A stretch of 9,432 nucleotides of DNA from positions 1 to 9,432 of the forward strand of contig JANKMV010000060.1 in NCBI GenBank assembly GCA_024650095.1, in the 5' to 3' direction. Both the position numbers and the translations under genes were made by a program. Of the stretch, positions 6,162 through 9,432 are shown in pieces (positions within the stretch are counted from its first letter, which is position 1; the number at the start of each line of letters is the position of its first letter). The notes below the pieces were generated by a model. That model was given only the letters and a program-made list of their open reading frames with translations, did not search any database and was not told the DNA's origin. The stretch comes from Bacillota bacterium (GTDB taxonomy: Bacteria > Bacillota > Dethiobacteria > Dethiobacterales > Dethiobacteraceae).

Positions 6162-6547
6162 AGCAATTTCGTGTCACTGTTAATGGACAAGCATACGACG
6201 TGATGGTCGAAGAAATTGAGTCGAGTGCAACTACAACGGTACGTGCAGGCACGAAGACACAGTCTCCTAGTCCAACCATTGCGCCAGCACCCACACCCAC
6301 ATCAACGCCGCCGAAGGTTTCTTCTGCGCCGGCCACTCATACGGTTACGGCTCCCATGCCCGGAATGGTATTGGAGGTTACGGTGAAAGAGGGACAACCC
6401 GTGCAAGCAGGTGATATACTATTGACCTTGGAAGCAATGAAAATGGAGAATGAGATTACGGCGTCTACCGCCGGAACAATCACTAAAATAGCTGTTAGTA
6501 AAGGTGCAACTGTAAATACCGGCGATATCATGGTTGTCATCGAATAG
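6158..6547 (+). CDS. mmdC: Biotin carrier subunit of Na+-pumping decarboxylase
   Basis: The protein carries biotin, which takes CO2 from the carboxyltransferase to the membrane beta subunit for decarboxylation. The 129 residues comprise an N-terminal beta-rich segment (1-20, [19 protein letters not shown]). A Pro/Ala/Thr-rich flexible linker follows (about 36-60), then a biotinyl domain (about 62-129). The biotinylation motif EAMKM puts biotin on K95, and the usual TAPMPGMV opens the domain. The start is the ATG at 6158, overlapping the gamma stop, with AAGGGAG upstream. The in-frame ATG at 6104 lies inside the gamma gene and is not used. A free-standing biotin subunit is the arrangement of methylmalonyl-CoA and glutaconyl-CoA decarboxylases. 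In oxaloacetate decarboxylase the biotin domain is normally fused to alpha. The symbol follows that reasoning and is provisional. Confidence 0.93.
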   Translation: MKQFRVTVNGQAYDVMVEEIESSATTTVRAGTKTQSPSPTIAPAPTPTSTPPKVSSAPATHTVTAPMPGMVLEVTVKEGQPVQAGDILLTLEAMKMENEITASTAGTITKIAVSKGATVNTGDIMVVIE

Positions 6548-6559
6548 GAGGGGCAACCA

Positions 6560-7708
6560 ATGCTAGATAAAATACTGTTGTTTATTCAGCAAACTGGTTT
6601 TTATGCCATGACGTGGCAACAGTTGCTGATGATTATAATTTCTTGTTTTCTACTTTACTTAGGTCTTGTGAAAAAATATGAACCGCTTTTGATGATACCC
6701 ATTAGCTTTGGTATGTTACTATCCAATTTACCGTTGGGTGGCGTCTTGAGTCAGCCCATCTATGATGCTTCCGGTCAGCTGGTGTCCCCAGGTGGTCTGA
6801 TTCATTATTTTTATCAAGGTATAAAGTTAGGCATTTTTCCTCCCTTAATCTTTCTTGGCATCGGTGCCATGACCGATTTTGGCCCACTGATCGCCAATCC
6901 TAAGACATTGCTGCTAGGGGCAGCCGCTCAGTTTGGAATTTTTACCACTTTGATAGGTGCCATGTTATTGGGGTTTACCCCAGCACAAGCTGGAGCCATT
7001 GGTATTATTGGTGGCGCCGATGGACCAACAGCGATTTATTTAGCCTCACTGTTAGCACCTGAATTATTGTCGTCCATTGCCATTGCCGCTTACTCCTATA
7101 TGGCGTTGGTGCCCATGATTCAGCCGCCGATTATGCGGGCATTAACAACGAAGAAAGAACGAGAAGTTGTGATGGAGCAATTGCGGCCGGTCTCCAAAAC
7201 GGAGAAAATTCTCTTTCCCATTGTTGTAGTAATCATTACAGGTTTATTACTACCCGCATCTGTGCCCTTGCTGGGCATGCTCATGCTGGGTAACCTCTTC
7301 CGGGAGTCCGGTCTGACAGATAGGCTTAGTAAAGCGTCACAAAATGAACTAAATAACATTATTGTAATTCTATTAGGTGTAGCTGTAGGGGCATCTGCTA
7401 CGGCAGACAAATTTTTAAGTTATCAAACATTATTTATCATTGTGCTTGGTTTGGCTGCTTTTTCTGTAGGAACAGCCGCTGGTGTTATCATGGGTAAAAT
7501 TATGTATAAAATGAGCGGTGGCAAGGTGAACCCGCTCATAGGCTCGGCTGGTGTTTCAGCAGTACCCATGGCCGCCCGTGTTTCCCAGTCAGAAGGGCGG
7601 AGAGCTAACCCCAACAACTATCTACTAATGCATGCCATGGGTCCCAATGTGGCCGGTGTCATCGGTTCAGCCATTGCGGCAGGAATTTTGCTTTCTTTAC
7701 TCAAATAG
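6560..7708 (+). CDS. mmdB: Na+-pumping decarboxylase, membrane beta subunit (OadB/MmdB/GcdB)
   Basis: The beta subunit decarboxylates carboxybiotin and couples this to export of Na+ across the membrane. The 382-residue protein is strongly hydrophobic, with multiple membrane helices. It keeps every residue shown to matter in Klebsiella OadB, at a constant offset of 49: D154 in GGADGPTAIY (D203), Y180 (Y229), N324 and G328 in NPLIG (N373, G377), S333 in AGVSAVP (S382) and R340 in AARVSQ (R389). The pump should therefore be active. The C-terminal GPNVAGVIGSAIAAG is also typical. The ribosome binding site AGGAGGGG is just upstream, and the gene begins 12 bases after the biotin subunit. No carboxyltransferase gene adjoins it, and what follows is a long hairpin and then a VanW gene. 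The substrate could be methylmalonyl-CoA or another carboxylic acid. Confidence 0.96.
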   Translation: MLDKILLFIQQTGFYAMTWQQLLMIIISCFLLYLGLVKKYEPLLMIPISFGMLLSNLPLGGVLSQPIYDASGQLVSPGGLIHYFYQGIKLGIFPPLIFLGIGAMTDFGPLIANPKTLLLGAAAQFGIFTTLIGAMLLGFTPAQAGAIGIIGGADGPTAIYLASLLAPELLSSIAIAAYSYMALVPMIQPPIMRALTTKKEREVVMEQLRPVSKTEKILFPIVVVIITGLLLPASVPLLGMLMLGNLFRESGLTDRLSKASQNELNNIIVILLGVAVGASATADKFLSYQTLFIIVLGLAAFSVGTAAGVIMGKIMYKMSGGKVNPLIGSAGVSAVPMAARVSQSEGRRANPNNYLLMHAMGPNVAGVIGSAIAAGILLSLLK

Positions 7709-7732
7709 TAGCGGCACGTAATATATTATTTT

Positions 7733-7828
7733 AAAAAAAGAACCTCACAGTAAGCGTACGTTTGTCTAGAATGTAAACTGAGCCATTTACATTAGACTTT
7801 CGGCATCTGTGAGGTTCGTTTGTATTTT
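7733..7828. terminator. Long two-tier hairpin, probable terminator region after the decarboxylase operon
   Basis: An outer perfect 11-bp stem joins GAACCTCACAG (7740-7750) to CTGTGAGGTTC (7807-7817). Inside, GTCTA plus ATGTAAA (7764-7777, with a 2-base bulge) pairs with TTTACATTAGAC (7786-7797) around an 8-base loop. Seven A residues precede the outer stem (7733-7739), and a T-rich stretch (TTTGTATTTT) follows. On the plus strand it can end the decarboxylase transcript. Read on the minus strand it is followed by seven T residues, so it looks bidirectional. The 56-base interior is unusually long for a plain terminator, and a small structured RNA is the alternative. Confidence 0.6.
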
Positions 7829-7877
7829 GTCCTCCTGTGGTTGCTACTATGCAGGCAAAACTTCCCACAAAGTAAAA

Positions 7878-7906
7878 ACATAATCCTTGTCCTTTATCAA
7901 TACAAT
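7878..7906 (+). promoter_or_regulatory. Candidate sporulation (sigma-E-like) promoter of the VanW gene
   Basis: ACATAAT (7878-7884) and AATACAAT (7899-7906) are 14 bases apart. They resemble the sigma-E -35 (KMATATT) and -10 (CATACAHT) elements at the proper spacing, with a few mismatches. No convincing sigma-A pair was found in this gap. The assignment is tentative. Confidence 0.25.
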
Positions 7907-7941
7907 GAGAGTGAACGATATTTATTTATGAGGTAGGGATT

Positions 7942-9366
7942 ATGATGAAACAAGAAAAGAAGCAATTACCACGATGGACAATCATTGCCATCATTGTAGT
8001 TATTCTCTTACTGCTGGGGACTTTCATCGATTATGTTTATCATCGACAGCGTATTTATGCGGGTGTCTATATTGATGAAATGGATGTAGGCGGAAAAACA
8101 AAGATAGAAGCGTTGCAACTAATGGAAGAGCAGCTAGCGGAAGCCAACTTCTCGCAAAATACTGTGGAATTTGTCTTTGCAGACATTTCGCATCGTAAAA
8201 CGTTTACTGATTTAGGAATTACAGCAGATCTAGCCAATACTATTGAGGCTGCCTTTGCCACAGGTCGAAATGGTATGCACCTATTTCGTTATGGAGAGCG
8301 TCTGCGCCTGAAGCGCTCCCAAGAGAACATTTTGCCATTGGTACAAATCGATCAAACACAATTTGAAAAAAGTTTACACGAAACCTTCATTGCCCTGCAA
8401 CGAGAACCTGTCAATGCCACCTTAACTCTTTCTGCCGATCGCAAGAAAGTTGAAATTAAGCCCGATGTGCCTGGGCATGTATTGGACATGTTGGCCACCT
8501 ACCAAGAAGTACAAGAATCTATGGAATCTTTTTTCACCCCACTAACTATAGAATTACCCATTCATGAGGTGGAAGCGGAAATTACAGTTGCTAGCGTAGC
8601 AGAGTTGCAGATTACAGAGGAGATTGCAACCTTCTCCACAATCTTTTCTTCTGAAAATGCCAACCGTGTACATAATATTCGTTTAGCTGCCACTGCACTG
8701 GATAAATCATTGATTCTTGCCGATCAGGTGTTTTCCTATAACGAAACAGTGGGTGATACTACGGCAGCTAATGGATATCGTGCAGCCCCCATTATTATGA
8801 ATGGTGAATTAGTTGATGGTATTGGTGGTGGCATATGTCAGGTTTCTTCCACCTTATATAATGCTGCCTTACTTGCGAATCTTGACATCGTCGAACGTAG
8901 GAACCACGGCTTACGTGTCAGCTACTTGCCACCTGGACTTGACGCTACTGTGTCATATGGTGGCATTGATTTAAAGTTTGCAAATAATCGTGATCACGCA
9001 CTGTGGCTTCGTATATTTATCGATGGGAACAAAATAACGACGACGCTATATGGAACAAAAATGCCCGGCCTTGCGGTAAAAGTGTATACAACCGATGTTG
9101 AGATTATCCCACCTAGTGAGAAAATCATTGAGACCGCTGAATTACCAAAGGGAAAGCGGGAACTCATTAAAGAAGGACTGCCTGGTTATCGCGCCACTGT
9201 TTGGCGGACCACGACGCAAAACGGTCTTGACGAGCGTACGGAAAAAATTTCGCAAGATACCTATAAGGCCACGCCTGCTGAATACCGTGTGGGTACGGCA
9301 GAGCTTCCTGTCTCTGGGGAAAGTGAAGTGGAAGAATCAGATGTAGAGGAGAACGGAAGCAATTAA
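7942..9366 (+). CDS. Membrane-anchored VanW-family protein with G5 domain
   Basis: The 474-residue protein starts with a short basic segment and one membrane helix (about 13-31, IIAIIVVILLLLG), giving an N-in anchor with the rest outside. Residues about 38-210 look like the peptidoglycan-binding-like region (YoaR type) often found before VanW domains. The VanW domain covers about 223-372, with FSTIFSSENANRVHNI, ADQVFSYNETVGDTT and the signature DGIGGGICQVSSTLYNAAL (292-310). A G5 domain (about 385-452) follows, and then an acidic tail. VanW was named from vancomycin-resistance clusters, but its biochemistry is unsettled. Proteins of this architecture are common in spore-forming Bacillota without resistance, and a cell-wall role is inferred. 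ATG codons at 7942 and 7945 are both possible, with GAGGT 7 or 10 bases upstream. The gene stands alone between a hairpin region and its own terminator. Confidence 0.93.
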   Translation: MMKQEKKQLPRWTIIAIIVVILLLLGTFIDYVYHRQRIYAGVYIDEMDVGGKTKIEALQLMEEQLAEANFSQNTVEFVFADISHRKTFTDLGITADLANTIEAAFATGRNGMHLFRYGERLRLKRSQENILPLVQIDQTQFEKSLHETFIALQREPVNATLTLSADRKKVEIKPDVPGHVLDMLATYQEVQESMESFFTPLTIELPIHEVEAEITVASVAELQITEEIATFSTIFSSENANRVHNIRLAATALDKSLILADQVFSYNETVGDTTAANGYRAAPIIMNGELVDGIGGGICQVSSTLYNAALLANLDIVERRNHGLRVSYLPPGLDATVSYGGIDLKFANNRDHALWLRIFIDGNKITTTLYGTKMPGLAVKVYTTDVEIIPPSEKIIETAELPKGKRELIKEGLPGYRATVWRTTTQNGLDERTEKISQDTYKATPAEYRVGTAELPVSGESEVEESDVEENGSN

Positions 9367-9391
9367 AAACTTGGCGAAAGCCAAGTTTTTT
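9365..9391 (+). terminator. Intrinsic terminator of the VanW gene
   Basis: AAAAACTTGGC (9365-9375) pairs with GCCAAGTTTTT (9380-9390) around a GAAA tetraloop, and the T-tract runs to 9391. The stem begins within the stop codon. Confidence 0.93.
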
Positions 9392-9399
9392 GTTATACT
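9371..9399 (+). promoter_or_regulatory. Candidate promoter for the next gene, inside the terminator
   Basis: TTGGCG (9371-9376, 4 of 6) and TATACT (9394-9399, 5 of 6) are exactly 17 bases apart. The -35 lies in the terminator stem. Transcription would begin near 9406, just before the ribosome binding site at the window's end. Confidence 0.4.
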
Positions 9400-9423
9400 G
9401 ACAATGCGAACATATATTCGATT

Positions 9424-9431
9424 AGGAGGGG
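9424..9431 (+). promoter_or_regulatory. Ribosome binding site of a gene starting beyond the window
   Basis: AGGAGGGG is a strong Shine-Dalgarno sequence ending one base before the window closes. A plus-strand gene should therefore start within the next ten or so bases. Its identity cannot be seen. Confidence 0.7.
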
Positions 9432-9432
9432 T

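Noticed and set aside
7942..9366. Vancomycin-resistance gene
   Set aside because: The VanW domain alone does not indicate resistance. No vanH, vanA/B or vanX homologue is nearby, and this domain layout is common in susceptible Bacillota.

Overview
The window looks like a stretch of chromosome from a low-to-medium G+C, endospore-forming member of the Bacillota. The gene content and order best fit the Negativicutes, probably a Sporomusaceae-type anaerobe. The pointers are a B. subtilis-like RNase Y, YmdB and SpoVS neighbourhood, strong AGGAGG-type ribosome binding sites, and a biotin-dependent sodium-pump decarboxylase gene set. The genus-level placement is inference. All nine convincing protein genes are on the plus strand. 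No tRNA, rRNA, CRISPR array, insertion sequence or phage gene was seen.

Layout: (1) rny (RNase Y, TTG start at 75) ends in a strong intrinsic terminator, followed by a short REP-like palindrome. (2) A 171-residue protein of unknown function comes next, preceded by a possible 21-codon overlapping upstream ORF. (3) ymdB (cyclic-nucleotide phosphodiesterase) and spoVS (sporulation) follow. spoVS has a candidate sigma-H promoter and a hairpin-rich tail with a strong terminator. (4) A two-gene operon encodes an M19 dipeptidase and a PHP-domain phosphoesterase, overlapping by GTGA. (5) A three-gene operon encodes the gamma/delta, biotin-carrier and beta subunits of a Na+-translocating decarboxylase, with no carboxyltransferase (alpha) gene in the window. 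It is followed by a long two-tier hairpin. (6) A membrane-anchored protein with peptidoglycan-binding-like, VanW and G5 domains ends in a GNRA-loop terminator. That terminator also carries a candidate promoter for the next gene, whose ribosome binding site is the last thing in the window.

Functionally the first half concerns RNA turnover and developmental control: RNase Y, YmdB, SpoVS and perhaps the PHP phosphoesterase. The second half concerns energy conservation through a membrane Na+ pump and the cell envelope. Most of this is conserved housekeeping content. I do not see a clear novel multi-gene system. The items most worth a second look are the uncharacterised 171-residue protein with its coupled micro-ORF, the structured intergenic regions after spoVS and after the decarboxylase operon, and the orphan decarboxylase membrane module. 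No gene-free stretch exceeds 300 bases. The longest gaps, 1617-1874 and 7709-7941, are described through their terminators, hairpins and candidate promoters.
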